Positions 6,430 to 16,407 are shown, counted from the first letter of the stretch. The stretch: DNA of 22,117 nucleotides from Linderina pennispora (GCF_002104995.1 NW_024468423.1:1-22117); one strand, 5' to 3'. The notes: generated by a model from the letters alone, not told the origin. Program-made: numbers and translations.

Positions 6430-7529
6430 TCTGTTAAAAGTGCTGGAGAATAAGAGAAACACGGCTACAACAAGATTAGGCTCCTTGTGGATGCTTTTAT
6501 CATGGGCCATAGCTCTGCTGCCCACGGATTCCCATGGCGAGCACCTTGTGCCGCCAGTGCATTTGGCAACCAGAGAGTAGGGCGTATTCCCACAGCCATG
6601 CTCCGCAATGGAACGAATAGCACCATACCCTATCCGCAGGACTACGCGTGGTATCTCTATGTGCCATGCCAAGTATCCAGTCCTCAGTGGTACAAGACTT
6701 CACTACACTATGTTCATATACAGCTTCATTCCTTGATTAGGTAGTACTAAAGAGGATTGCGTACATATGGCTTCCTTCATTGGCGTCTAGTTGCACCCAT
6801 CTACATTTCAACAGCCGCTACACTAATTGAAAAGGTGAGCGGCACAGCATGCTCAATTGTTGAGCCAGCGCTGGTTTGCCTTCTTCAGGTTAGAAAAAGT
6901 ATTGTTCGGCAGCAGTCAATAATTACCCAAATTGTCCTGGCTGTCGTGCTTGCAGCAATAGCCGACTTGTCTAGAAGTTATTCACACTGCAAATGCGATA
7001 CACCTCACCGGTATTGCGACAGATAGGCTCAAGTCCACCCTACTCTCCAACCATGTTACCCATGAAGGAAACGTGGCGTCGTGCCGATACTACATAACAC
7101 GCCACCTAGCGTGAAGCATCTGCATCAACTCTTGATCGCATCTGTTGCCAAAGCGACGCACACTAGCATCGCTGGCGAGGGTCTGACCATAGGAAACCCG
7201 TGGCTCTGCAATTTGGGCCATGCGGATTCAACCAGGAGGCTCTTTGCAGGGATCGACACAAAACCGGTAGCAAGCAAGACCTGATGCTGGGCTGCAATAG
7301 CGAGGAGAAAATGCACTATTTCGACAACAAAAAACAATCACCAATGTAGACAAGAGTCGCCCAGAATCCCTGCCCCGCCTGCTTCTGCTTTGCTTTTTCA
7401 ATTCACCTACAACAATTTGTTCCCTTCATCTCGGTTTAACAGTAACAAGTATCCGCAAAGGCGATAAAAGGAACTCCGCTTCACCTCTGACCGATACGTT
7501 CCGGCACCAGTAATTAGACATTTGCGCTA
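6430..7529. other. Divergent intergenic region between the CMD-like gene and the ERF2-like gene
   Basis: About 1.1 kb without a recognisable gene. Open frames here (for example 6487-6744 plus, 6757-7026 plus, 7081-7284 plus, 6500-6703 minus) lack good starts or family motifs. GATAAAAG at 7463-7470 is a possible TATA element for the ERF2-like gene, 60 bases before its ATG. The region may hold degraded coding sequence, but I could not identify any. Confidence 0.45.
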
Positions 7530-8999
7530 ATGGCAGATACAAATGGTATCAGAAACAATCGGTCCAGCATACAGCCGCTGGGCTCGCCCCGGAACGTCGT
7601 GCTGCGTATGTCTGTAAACCCAGACAGACCGCCACAGTCGCCAGAAAATCCGGTAGGGCGAGAGCTCGATCCCCGCAAACCAGCGCCCATTGGCCTGTAT
7701 GAGCCTATTGATGAGAAGACGCTCATGGCGCATCCAGAGCGGTTCACCAGTGATGGGCTCCGGCGCAAGGAGCGCATGTACAGGCTGTACGAACACGAAA
7801 ACTGGCACCTGTTCCGTGGGCGGCTGGTGACTGGAAACAAGCCTGTTCCGTTCATAGCAGCAGTGTGCATGATTGCCGCCCCAGTTGTCCTATTTGCGAT
7901 ATTCGTATGTCCGTATCTGTGGACAGACATGCACAAAGCTGCGGTCGTGGTGTTTGCGTATATTACTGCACTGGTACTGTCGTCCATGATGATGGCATCA
8001 TTATCCGACCCTGGCATCATCCCACGAAATTTAGACGCCATATCAGCAGACAGCATCGGCACAAGTGGCAGCACAATGACGCTTCCAAAGAACCCTGAAC
8101 AGGGCATATTCTCAGGGAAGGTGCAAATTGTCGAATCCCCCAAAGGGACCAGCGATGAGTGGTCTAGCAGCAGCCGGAGCCCATTGTTCGCTGAATCTCA
8201 GCAGCTGTCTATGCAGTACTATGAAAAACTGCCGCCTCCCTGGGTCCCTGTGAAGGCTCCTGGAAGCCGTGGTGCGCCACTCAGTGTTTATGACCCAAAG
8301 CCGCTCACCCGCGGGCACAGATCGATGTCTGACCCGTCGCACCGGTTCCCGCCCATTACAAAAGAAGTCCGAATCAACAACATTGTCGTACGGTTAAAGT
8401 ATTGTGAGACGTGCAGAATCTTCCGCCCACCGCGTGCCTCGCACTGTAAATATTGCGACAATTGCGTTGAGAACGAGGACCACCACTGCATTTGGTTAAA
8501 CAACTGTGTTGGCCGCCGCAACTACCGCTATTTCTACACGTTTGTGGGCTCGACAGTCGTCTTGGCTCTTTACATCGCATCGCTCAGCCTAGCCCGGCTG
8601 TTGGTGCCGCTCAGCAACCAGCCTGGCGGATTCGGCGGCGATTTGTCGCTCAAGGACATGATTTCGCGCCACCCTGTGGTTCTGGCCTTGGTCATTTACG
8701 CTGTCTTGCTTGTGTTGCCGCTTTCTGGCCTGTTCGTCTACCACACTATCATGATCAGCCGCAATTTAACTACGCACGAGGTTATTGGGGCCAAGCACTC
8801 TGGCAGATTCGACGACAAGCCCGATGCGAGGCTAAAGAAGAATGTGCTTCTGGCGAAGGCCATAAGCCCTTACTCCCGTGGTTCGTGTCTGAGCAACTGG
8901 GCTGCCATACTGTGCGGGCCATCTATGCCTCCGAACATCCAGTGGCGCAAGCGTGTGGACCCAGAGGGCATAGAGGAGCTATTACCACTGCATCACTGA
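7530..8999 (+). CDS. ERF2: DHHC-type protein S-acyltransferase, ERF2-like
   Basis: A 489-residue membrane palmitoyltransferase. Fungal Erf2 works with Erf4 at the ER to palmitoylate Ras. A disordered N-terminus (1-100) is followed by two membrane spans (about 108-128 and 137-158) and a long cytosolic loop. The Cys-rich domain (CETCRIFRPPRASHCKYCDN) leads to EDHHCIWLNNCVGRRNYRYF. The DHHC motif occupies residues 317-320, with Cys320 the acyl-accepting nucleophile. Two further spans lie at about 343-366 and 385-408. The TTxE motif is at 414-417 (TTHE) in NLTTHEVI. The C-terminal SRGSCLSNWAAILCGP followed by MPPNIQWR resembles the Erf2 tail (NW, CGP). Cys-domain and tail similarity favour Erf2 over other DHHC classes. 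The loop between TM2 and the Cys domain, about 160 residues, is longer than usual. No Erf4 partner is nearby. Confidence 0.9.
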   Translation: MADTNGIRNNRSSIQPLGSPRNVVLRMSVNPDRPPQSPENPVGRELDPRKPAPIGLYEPIDEKTLMAHPERFTSDGLRRKERMYRLYEHENWHLFRGRLVTGNKPVPFIAAVCMIAAPVVLFAIFVCPYLWTDMHKAAVVVFAYITALVLSSMMMASLSDPGIIPRNLDAISADSIGTSGSTMTLPKNPEQGIFSGKVQIVESPKGTSDEWSSSSRSPLFAESQQLSMQYYEKLPPPWVPVKAPGSRGAPLSVYDPKPLTRGHRSMSDPSHRFPPITKEVRINNIVVRLKYCETCRIFRPPRASHCKYCDNCVENEDHHCIWLNNCVGRRNYRYFYTFVGSTVVLALYIASLSLARLLVPLSNQPGGFGGDLSLKDMISRHPVVLALVIYAVLLVLPLSGLFVYHTIMISRNLTTHEVIGAKHSGRFDDKPDARLKKNVLLAKAISPYSRGSCLSNWAAILCGPSMPPNIQWRKRVDPEGIEELLPLHH

Positions 9000-10296
9000 T
9001 CACATTTATATTAGACAATTGTATTTATTTTTATCTTCATGACAGAATACTGGTAGCACGACTACACTAAAAAGGTCCTGGCATAAATGTTGAGGGTGTG
9101 GTGTTACTGCGAGTATATCTTGTTAAATGATTCCCAAATCACTTGGATAGTGTGCTTTCTATTGCTGTACATTAACACTGACATAAAGCTAGTAATCTGT
9201 CTGTTGCATTAGCTAGCAGAGGATACATTTGACGGTGCGAGTTTATAATCATGCGCATGAATGGTGGTACATTTGCAAATATGCGCTGGCTGCATAATGC
9301 AACATGGTCATTTATCAGCGGTCATCTCTCTAAAGGATATATAGTGAGGTCAGATTGTCAACTGGCCAGGTCCTAATATGGCCACTTGAGGATTCACTGA
9401 CTACTGGTGGCTCACTTTGGCATGATTTGGCAACATCGCCGTAAAATGCGGCTAGACTTTACAACATGTGGAATCAAAAAATATCGAGTTGCAAAACGAT
9501 AGGATTCAGTAGCTGGCATTCCCTATCAGGATGATAGGGGTGGTTGGGGGGGTTCATAATGAACACGACACTTCCTTTGCATTGCAAATCCCAGAACATG
9601 GGCAGCATGCATGGGGGAGACTTGCATGATATGCAGCTGCACATCTGCAGGTATGTGTCGGCCAATCGGCAAGGAATGGCACACGCTTGTGCAGAGACTG
9701 CAGGAAGCCAGAGGCCTCTGAGCCGGCAAGAGACGCTTTTTCTTGCTAGTTGGAAGAAATAGCCGGGACAGCGGCGCGTGGCTTGAATGCAAGTGCACTT
9801 TTGGTGTAGTGAGTGGGACGTGTGCAAAGAACAATCCAGGCGTAGCAGTAGCGGGCGTGAGATAGGAAGCCCCTCTGGTGTGCGTGACCGGGACAAATAA
9901 TGCATTACGTAGAGAGACTACGGGGCACCCAGGGGGTTTGTGTTTCGGAAGAACGGCCATAGCCTTTGTGGTGGGCGGATTTGCGCTTTCACATGACCCA
10001 AGAACACAACAATGGCAGCGAAAAATGCGTAATTTGCAGGCTGGCGTGTGCGCGCCTGTTTTTTTACTGCCGCCAGCTGGTCTATTCATTCGTCCCGTAG
10101 CATGCCGTGTGTGCCCGAAATTCCCCGTATCGATGATGCACAGCGTTTATCGGATTGAAGCGAGTAAAAAGGGAGCCGAGCCAAGCAGATATAAAAGGAA
10201 GAGGACGCCCGAGTTTCTCCCTCTCGTCCTTCATCCTCCATCCAAAAAGCCAACTCCTTTATATAAATCAGCCTTCAAGTATTTCTTCCACCAAAA
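9000..10296. other. Long intergenic region / presumptive promoter of the Cys-cluster small gene
   Basis: About 1.3 kb with no supported gene; a 187-codon minus-strand frame (9526-10089) is Pro/Cys/His-rich and unconvincing. Candidate elements upstream of the ATG at 10297 are TATAAAAG at 10190-10197, stress-element cores AGGGG at 9536-9540 and 9931-9935 and CCCCT at 9870-9874, and GTGTGCA at 9820-9826, which fits the metal-response core TGCRCNC on the minus strand. These short motifs are individually weak. Confidence 0.4.
10190..10197 (+). promoter_or_regulatory. TATA box of the metallothionein-like gene
   Basis: A perfect TATAAAAG lies 107 bases upstream of the ATG at 10297, followed by a pyrimidine-rich leader. 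Confidence 0.6.
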
Positions 10297-10542
10297 ATGA
10301 ACGTCGTACAGACTCCTCAGGCACCGCTGGTTAGCAAGCCGGCAGTGCAACAGCAGCAGCAGCAGCAGCAACAGCAGACAGCGAAAAGCTCTGGAGCTCA
10401 GGATAACCTGACGAACCAGATCTACAAGGAAGTGTATAGATCGGCGAGCAGTGGGCAGGCAGCGACCTCGCACAGCGAGTACTGCGAGTGCCAGGGATCT
10501 GGAGTCGGGTGCCAGTGCGCGTCGGTGTGCACCTGCAACTAG
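10297..10542 (+). CDS. Small protein with polyQ tract and C-terminal metallothionein-like Cys cluster
   Basis: An 81-residue protein. Residues 18-27 are ten Gln encoded by a CAG/CAA tract. Residues 28-60 are polar. The last 19 residues hold all six Cys as three CxC pairs: C63-E-C65, C72-Q-C74 and C78-T-C80, spaced by short Gly/Ser/Ala stretches. This spacing is typical of Cu(I)- or Zn-binding fungal metallothioneins, which buffer metals in the cytosol. The usual metallothionein is Cys-rich along its length, so a cluster confined to a tail of a longer polar protein is atypical. Support for a real gene: perfect TATA box, purine-rich ATG context (CCAAAAATG), and a long promoter-like upstream region with possible metal and stress sites. 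Alternatives are a secreted or structural Cys-tail peptide, or a small regulatory protein. Function is inferred from Cys spacing only. Confidence 0.62.
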   Translation: MNVVQTPQAPLVSKPAVQQQQQQQQQQTAKSSGAQDNLTNQIYKEVYRSASSGQAATSHSEYCECQGSGVGCQCASVCTCN

Positions 10543-10838
10543 GGCAATATGAGTTTAGCATATTTGTTTTTTTTGTTCAAATGACATTATTTAGTTTGTA
10601 TTGGTAAGAGAGGTGGGTTGCACAGCATAAATTGACCACCAGTGAAATGGCAGCATATTGCGCAGAGCATTAGCCGGGGAGTAGCACTGGAATATGCAGC
10701 GGCAGCGTGTCTCGGCTGCGGGTGGCGAGAAAAATGAACGCGAGTAGTATGTGGGCAAGCCCACTAGGGGGGGCGGTGAAATGAGCGACAGTGCTATAGG
10801 CTTTTTTGCTGGAAAGGGCGATTCAAGTAGGGCAGAGT

Positions 10839-10846
10839 TGACGTCA
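10839..10846. promoter_or_regulatory. CRE (ATF/CREB-type bZIP site)
   Basis: A perfect palindromic TGACGTCA lies 168 bases upstream of the separase ATG and 297 bases after the stop of the Cys-cluster gene. The rest of 10543-11013 shows an AT-rich stretch (ATAAAATAAA at 10936-10945) and no gene. Confidence 0.45.
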
Positions 10847-11013
10847 CATGGCACCAAGGTCATATTTTCCTTGCCTGAATTTCAGGATATTTCGCCGATT
10901 CAGCGAGACGCATCGTGGGATCAGTGGATTTTTTTATAAAATAAACAAATGCACAGGTTTTTTTTCGAGAGATATTGTTGCATTTCTTTTCTTTCCCATT
11001 TGCTTTTGTAATT

Positions 11014-14000
11014 ATGCGCGACAGGCTGCTAGAGTCGCTACAGAGTTTCAGTAAATGCACAGATACAGTAGAGCAGCAGGTGCTTGATCGGCTAGCAGCA
11101 GACAATAGCATAGAGTTTGCACTCAAGCTTGTGAACCAGACAAACCAGCTGTTGAGCAAAGCAACCGAGGAGATCCGGCAGGCACACAAGAGCACAGATA
11201 AAACAGTAGATGGCGTGGAGCACCTAGTGCGTGTAGCAGTGGCGGGTTTCCGGTGTTTGCACGAAAACAGGGGCAGGGCTGGATTCAAGGCGTTGGCGCT
11301 GGAGAAGACACTGGGGAACTTCACAAGCCTATGTGTGAACGCGCGGCTGGGGCGGCAGGCATGGCAGGGGCTGGTATTGCTGCGGCAGATGCTGGAGGAG
11401 CACGCAGAGACAGAACAGGACGGGAGAGGCTCGCGACTGGCGCGCAGTCTGCGGCGGCTGAGCATCAAGACGCCCGAGGCCAACATGGTGCAGTTCCCGA
11501 GGTCGTACCATGGCACGGCGATGTTCAATAATCTGGTGGCGACGCTCCTGTGCAATGTGCTGCGGGTGCTGGCAATGGAGCCGGACATGGCAGAGCAGGC
11601 GACAGTGGCGCTGGCACAGCGCAAGGACAGCGCATTGGAGTGGAGTATGGGCGATGGCTCAGAGGCATTGCTGGATATCTGCTTCCGGGCGTACTCGGCG
11701 CTGGCTACCGGCGAGCATGCCCTGGAGGTGCGGGTGTTGGCGCTGACGGCATATGCGATGACGGGCAAATGCGACGGGCGCGTGTTGCTAAGACACGCAG
11801 TGAATGCGGCGACCCGACATAAGGGCAATGATGGCTTGGTGGTGGAGTTCTACCAGGCACTGATGCTGGAGATGGCCAGCTATATGGCGAAACTGCCGGT
11901 GGTGCCGGAGCTGGTCGAGCTGAGTCGGCACCGGGCGGCTGTTCTCCTGCACACAGCGGGGATTTCGGCAGCACTTGATGCGTGCCAGCTAGTGGTGGGC
12001 GGGCAGGCAGGCAGCTCTGCGCTGGCAAGACTCGTCGCGGCGTTCCTGTCGTTTGAGGTGCTGGCCATGCACTTCAGAGAGACCGGGGAGACTAGGCATG
12101 TGGCAGAGGTAGCCAATGACGTGCGAGAATTGGCGTTCGATGCGGTGGGCGGGAAGGCGCGGCATACGCTGAACGGGTGGAACAGCCTGGCGACGTGTGC
12201 TGATGGTGTGCGGCGGGCGGCCAAGGCTGTGGTGGCGGCGGTGCGGGCGTCGGGAGATGCAGGGCTGGCGCAGCATGTGGTCCACGTGCTGGATGTGGCC
12301 GGACGCACATACCAGGCGTACGTTTCGCGTGGGGCACTGGCCAAGGCAGGAGCAGATGCAGCGGCGGTCCACAATGGCCACGCCGAGACATACCTGGTGT
12401 CGCTGCAGCTGCAGGTGGAGTTTGGCGATATGGACGGCTCGGCTCTGCAGCGGCACAGCGATCTTCTGCTGATGCTGTGCGGGAAGCGGCTCTGTAGCCG
12501 CGAGTTCCTGCGCAGCCACTCGACCGTGTTCTTCAACACTGGAGCAGCGCATTACCAGCAGAAGATGCATGCATGGGCGGCGCGCGCGCTGGAGTTTGCA
12601 ATTCAGAGCCTGACCATGTGGCTCGACAAGGGCAGTGACGACCATGTGGTTAAGCAGCTGTGGAAGCGCTACGAGGTTCTGGCGGCCGCGTATCAGGCCG
12701 ACAGCAGGTATGAGGAGGCGGCAGGGGCACTGGCGCGGGCGGTTGCATGGACGGCTCGGCGGTTCGCCGATGAGCTAGCAATTGAGGAGGCAGGGACGTC
12801 GGTGGTTCTGCCGCCGACCAGCTCCTGTGTGGGCGAGGCGGCGGCCCGGCTCGTGCAGTTCATCGAGCAGTATGTGCGGATGAGCGCTGGACGGCTCGCG
12901 CGCGATCCTGATGAGCTGGCTAGGCCAATGGCGGTGCCGGAGCACCCGCGGCTGGTGAATGCGTGGATGCGCGAGGCAGAGGCGCATCTATGGCGGGCGG
13001 TGGGCGTGGAGGGAGCGCGACGGGCGGTCCTGGAGCATGCGCTTACGGAGTACGAGAACTGTAGTGCCTTGGCGTCTGCGCGGTGCCTGGTTGCGTTGGC
13101 CACGATGGATCGCGACCAGGGGCGGGACACCGAGTGCAGCCAGCGGCTCCAGACAGCGCAGGAGGTAATGCAGCGGCAGCCCGAGGAGAGCATGTATGTA
13201 GTGGGAGTGCGGGCTGAATGCCTCGCATGGCAGGCGGTCATGCAGATCGAGCAGGGAGCGGCTGCGAGCAAAGACCTGGATGAGTGCGTGCGGCTGTGGG
13301 CGCAGCTTGCTAGCGGTCCGCTGGACCCAGGGTTCCTGCGCCAGGTGTCTGGGCTGATCCAGCACGTGCTTGACCTGCTATTAGCACGGCGCCTGCACTC
13401 GAAGTACTGCAGTGTGCAGGAGGTGCTGCTGGCAATGGCGACTGCGTGCGAGGGCAGTGACGCGGAGTTTGCACCCATCGCCATGGAAAGCCTGGTAGGG
13501 CTGGGCACCGGCCGCATGCTGCTGGGCGACATGCAGGCGGCCGAGAGCCACTTCCAGATGGTTACCGGGCGCTATGCCCCGGGCGTGCTGCCGCCACATA
13601 TCGAAGTTGCGGCTCACCTGGCAGTGGCCGAGTTCCGCATTGCATGTGGCAAAACCGAGGCTGCTGCGTTGGCGCTGGCAGCGGCGCGGGACCAGGCAGT
13701 GGCCCGGTTCGATGAATTGCAGGAAACAAAGGGGAAGCAGCAGCCGAGGGCGCGGCCCACAACGCTTCTGGTGCTGGCACGCGCGGCGCTGGTATACTCA
13801 CGGCTGGCGCTCTCGCAAGGCCGGCTGGCGGACGCTGTGGAACTGGGCGTGCAGGGATACCGCGTGCTGTGCAGTCTGCTGCGGACGCTGGCGCAGCAGC
13901 ACGCGACGCCGGAAGACGACGACGACCCGTTCAGCTCGCCGGCCAAGGCGCCCGCCGACGACTTTGCGTTCCTGCAGTTCAACGATAGCTGGGCATTGCA

Positions 14001-16347
14001 GCGCGCGCTGGTTGAGAGTACCCTGTATGTCTCTGGTCTGTTCTCGGTGCGCGGTAGCGTCAAGGAGTGCGAGTATTTCCTCAGCAAAGGCCTGGAAATC
14101 TGCGCGCGTATCTCTATGCCTCTGCCTAAGCGGCTGCTGGGTGTGCGGCGCATCGACGTATTGTCGCGTCGCCATGCCTGGGAGGAGTGCAGGCAGCTGC
14201 TAGCCTCTAGCAAGGATGGGGGAGAGATACTGGGCATTGACGGTGTGCGGGCGCTAGTGATGCTGGGCGATGCGTGGTGGAGATGCGGCGACTGCCAGCA
14301 TGCAAGCCAGGCGTACGAGCAGGCGCTGGAAGCCAGCACAGGCGACGGTCTGGCGGTTATGCGTGACGACGTGCGCGTGCGACTGCAGCTGCTGTCGGGC
14401 GCCTGGCTTCCGGAGGAGATGTCGGTGGAAAGAACCATCGACCAGCAGCCGGAGCACCTGCTGATGCTGGCCAGCCTGCGATTTGCCCGGCTGCAGAAGA
14501 CGCTGGCGGAAATGGGCCTTGCACAGGTGCTCGATTCGGCTCTGTTTCTGGCCGGTGCAACGCCCATGGCTGAGTCGCGAAGCGAGCCAATTGCCCAGGA
14601 ACTGGCGGCTCTGGATGCGCTGCTGGAGCGCGCATCGGCAGCAGCCATTGCCGTGGGCTCGGCACACAGCGTGCATGAGAGCGGTCATTTGCTGGTGCTG
14701 GTGCGTGTAGTGGCCGATGCACTGGGCACGCATAGTTCTTCTCCCACTGCAGCGGCGCGGATTCTCGACAACGCCCGCAATATCACCGTGGCACGCGAGG
14801 CCGCCGTGCGCTATCACGATGAGTGCCCGCCACGGCCCGTCGTGTGGCCGACTGAAATCCTGCAGCCGCCCGGTGGTCACGAGGACACCCAGGAGATCGC
14901 CGGTGTTCTGCCGCATACCTGGGTGGTCTGCGGGTTGTCGATAGACCGCACGCGCAACCTCCTGTTCCTGACACGGTATGAGCGTGGTCGTGCGCCCGCC
15001 GTCCTGTGCCTGCCTATGCGAGCCCTGCCTGCCGGTCTATCGGACGATCCATCCGGGACTGTCTTTGACAATGCGTATGCACAAATGGCTGCCATTATTG
15101 CCGAGTCTGACCAAACCATGAGGGTCGCCAATGAGTGTGTCTCGGATGCCGACAAGCTGCAGTGGTGGCAGCAGCGCACTGAGCTTGATCGCCGGCTGGG
15201 CGCGCTGCTGCGCAGTATCGAGGACGAGTGGCTAGGCGGGTTCCGCAGTCTGCTGCTGCCCATTGGCGTCTTTGCCGTAGGGGACCCTGAGGCTGTAGGC
15301 AAGACGATCTGCGCGTGTGCTGAATCTCACGTGCCGATGGCCAATGGAGTGACTCTGGCCGATGATGTGTGCCGGTTTGTTGCCTATGCAGCGCGCGATG
15401 CTGACAGCGACGACTGGCTGGATGTCTGTGCCATGCTGCTCGACATGTTCTGCTACCGTGGGGGTAGCATGTGCAGCGAGGATGGTATTAGCCGATTTGC
15501 TGCTGATCTGAAGCTGGCGCTGGCAACGGATCACCGGCCCACGGATGCTGCGCCACCGCGACATTTGGTGCTGGTACTAGACAAGCACGCGCAGCAGATT
15601 CCCTGGGAGAGTCTGCCGTGCTTGCGCAGTCATTCGGTGTCCCGTGTGCCGTCGCTGTCATTCCTGCAGCAGCGCCTGTCCAAGCTGCAGCACTCGCCGC
15701 CGAGGCTTGCAGGCCCGTTGTTCGATACGCTCAAAGGGGAGAAGCCGGCGTTATCGGCTGGATCGCCGGCGGGTGTACGGGTCGATGGCTCGCACGTCTA
15801 CTATGTGCTGAATCCAGCCGGCGATCTGGCCCGCACGCAGCAGAACTTTGAGGCGTACGTCAGAGCGAGCAGCACGTGGACGGGCGCCATTGGGCGGGCG
15901 CCGATGGACCACGAGCTTGCGCAAGCGCTGGCGTCGGAATCGGCGGTGCTGTACTTCGGGCACGGCGGCGGCGAGCAGTACGTGTCGCGGGCGCGGCTGC
16001 GCGCATTGCCGCAGTGCTCAGTGGCTCTATTGCTTGGGTGCAGCAGTGGCCGCCTGCGCCCGCTGGGCGAGTACGATGCGGCTGGCACTGCCCTGGACTA
16101 TATGGTTGCTGGGTGTCCGGCACTGCTGGCTAATCTGTGGGATGTCGGCGACAAGGACATTGATCGCTTTGCGAAATCCCTGCTGGCCAAGTGGGGGCTG
16201 GGCCAGGTCGGGGTGCTGGGCGGCACGAAGACCCCCGGGAATATGTCGCTTTCCGAGGCTGTCAGCGAGGCGCGCGGGGCCTGCCGTATGCCGTTCTTGA
16301 CTGGCGCTGCGCCGGTCGTCTATGGCATCCCGGCCTACATTGAGTGA
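11014..16347 (+). CDS. ESP1: Separase (separin), peptidase family C50
   Basis: The protease cleaves the Scc1/Rad21 cohesin subunit at anaphase onset and is held inactive by securin. The protein has 1777 residues from the ATG at 11014, within the usual separase size range. The first 1350 or so residues form a long helical, TPR-like superhelix rich in Ala and Leu. The C-terminal caspase-like protease domain contains LVLVLDKHAQQIPWESLPCL, the His motif YFGHGGGEQY with catalytic His1650, and LLLGCSSGRL with catalytic Cys1676. These are followed by GTALDYMVAGCPALLANLWD and VGDKDIDRFA, as in other separases. The whole 5.3 kb is a single uninterrupted frame. The frame is open a little further upstream but with no ATG. 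An acidic insert (EDDDDPFSSP) near residues 969-978 could be a flexible, phosphorylatable loop. FEN1 starts only 167 bases downstream. Confidence 0.95.
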   Translation: MRDRLLESLQSFSKCTDTVEQQVLDRLAADNSIEFALKLVNQTNQLLSKATEEIRQAHKSTDKTVDGVEHLVRVAVAGFRCLHENRGRAGFKALALEKTLGNFTSLCVNARLGRQAWQGLVLLRQMLEEHAETEQDGRGSRLARSLRRLSIKTPEANMVQFPRSYHGTAMFNNLVATLLCNVLRVLAMEPDMAEQATVALAQRKDSALEWSMGDGSEALLDICFRAYSALATGEHALEVRVLALTAYAMTGKCDGRVLLRHAVNAATRHKGNDGLVVEFYQALMLEMASYMAKLPVVPELVELSRHRAAVLLHTAGISAALDACQLVVGGQAGSSALARLVAAFLSFEVLAMHFRETGETRHVAEVANDVRELAFDAVGGKARHTLNGWNSLATCADGVRRAAKAVVAAVRASGDAGLAQHVVHVLDVAGRTYQAYVSRGALAKAGADAAAVHNGHAETYLVSLQLQVEFGDMDGSALQRHSDLLLMLCGKRLCSREFLRSHSTVFFNTGAAHYQQKMHAWAARALEFAIQSLTMWLDKGSDDHVVKQLWKRYEVLAAAYQADSRYEEAAGALARAVAWTARRFADELAIEEAGTSVVLPPTSSCVGEAAARLVQFIEQYVRMSAGRLARDPDELARPMAVPEHPRLVNAWMREAEAHLWRAVGVEGARRAVLEHALTEYENCSALASARCLVALATMDRDQGRDTECSQRLQTAQEVMQRQPEESMYVVGVRAECLAWQAVMQIEQGAAASKDLDECVRLWAQLASGPLDPGFLRQVSGLIQHVLDLLLARRLHSKYCSVQEVLLAMATACEGSDAEFAPIAMESLVGLGTGRMLLGDMQAAESHFQMVTGRYAPGVLPPHIEVAAHLAVAEFRIACGKTEAAALALAAARDQAVARFDELQETKGKQQPRARPTTLLVLARAALVYSRLALSQGRLADAVELGVQGYRVLCSLLRTLAQQHATPEDDDDPFSSPAKAPADDFAFLQFNDSWALQRALVESTLYVSGLFSVRGSVKECEYFLSKGLEICARISMPLPKRLLGVRRIDVLSRRHAWEECRQLLASSKDGGEILGIDGVRALVMLGDAWWRCGDCQHASQAYEQALEASTGDGLAVMRDDVRVRLQLLSGAWLPEEMSVERTIDQQPEHLLMLASLRFARLQKTLAEMGLAQVLDSALFLAGATPMAESRSEPIAQELAALDALLERASAAAIAVGSAHSVHESGHLLVLVRVVADALGTHSSSPTAAARILDNARNITVAREAAVRYHDECPPRPVVWPTEILQPPGGHEDTQEIAGVLPHTWVVCGLSIDRTRNLLFLTRYERGRAPAVLCLPMRALPAGLSDDPSGTVFDNAYAQMAAIIAESDQTMRVANECVSDADKLQWWQQRTELDRRLGALLRSIEDEWLGGFRSLLLPIGVFAVGDPEAVGKTICACAESHVPMANGVTLADDVCRFVAYAARDADSDDWLDVCAMLLDMFCYRGGSMCSEDGISRFAADLKLALATDHRPTDAAPPRHLVLVLDKHAQQIPWESLPCLRSHSVSRVPSLSFLQQRLSKLQHSPPRLAGPLFDTLKGEKPALSAGSPAGVRVDGSHVYYVLNPAGDLARTQQNFEAYVRASSTWTGAIGRAPMDHELAQALASESAVLYFGHGGGEQYVSRARLRALPQCSVALLLGCSSGRLRPLGEYDAAGTALDYMVAGCPALLANLWDVGDKDIDRFAKSLLAKWGLGQVGVLGGTKTPGNMSLSEAVSEARGACRMPFLTGAAPVVYGIPAYIE

Positions 16348-16390
16348 AATCCTCAGTGTCCTGGTGGATCACCGGGTGGCTTGATCTCCC

Positions 16391-16407
16391 ACGCGTATCA
16401 GACGCGT
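16391..16407. promoter_or_regulatory. Paired MluI cell-cycle boxes (MCB) upstream of FEN1
   Basis: Two perfect ACGCGT palindromes at 16391-16396 and 16402-16407 are separated by 5 bases and lie 108-124 bases before the FEN1 ATG, in the 167-base gap after separase. In yeasts MBF binds pairs of such boxes to drive G1/S transcription of DNA replication genes, including the FEN1 homologue RAD27. Spacing, position and target gene all fit; binding itself is inferred. Confidence 0.7.

Noticed and set aside
9526-10089. Minus-strand 187-codon frame
   Set aside because: Low-complexity Pro/Ser/His/Cys composition, no family pattern, and it lies in what looks like a promoter region.
10860-11828. Minus-strand 322-codon frame over the start of separase
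   Set aside because: Ser/Cys-rich antisense shadow of the separase coding strand.
13614-14648. Minus-strand 344-codon frame inside separase
   Set aside because: Antisense shadow with Ser/Arg/Ala bias; the separase frame on the other strand is intact and conserved.
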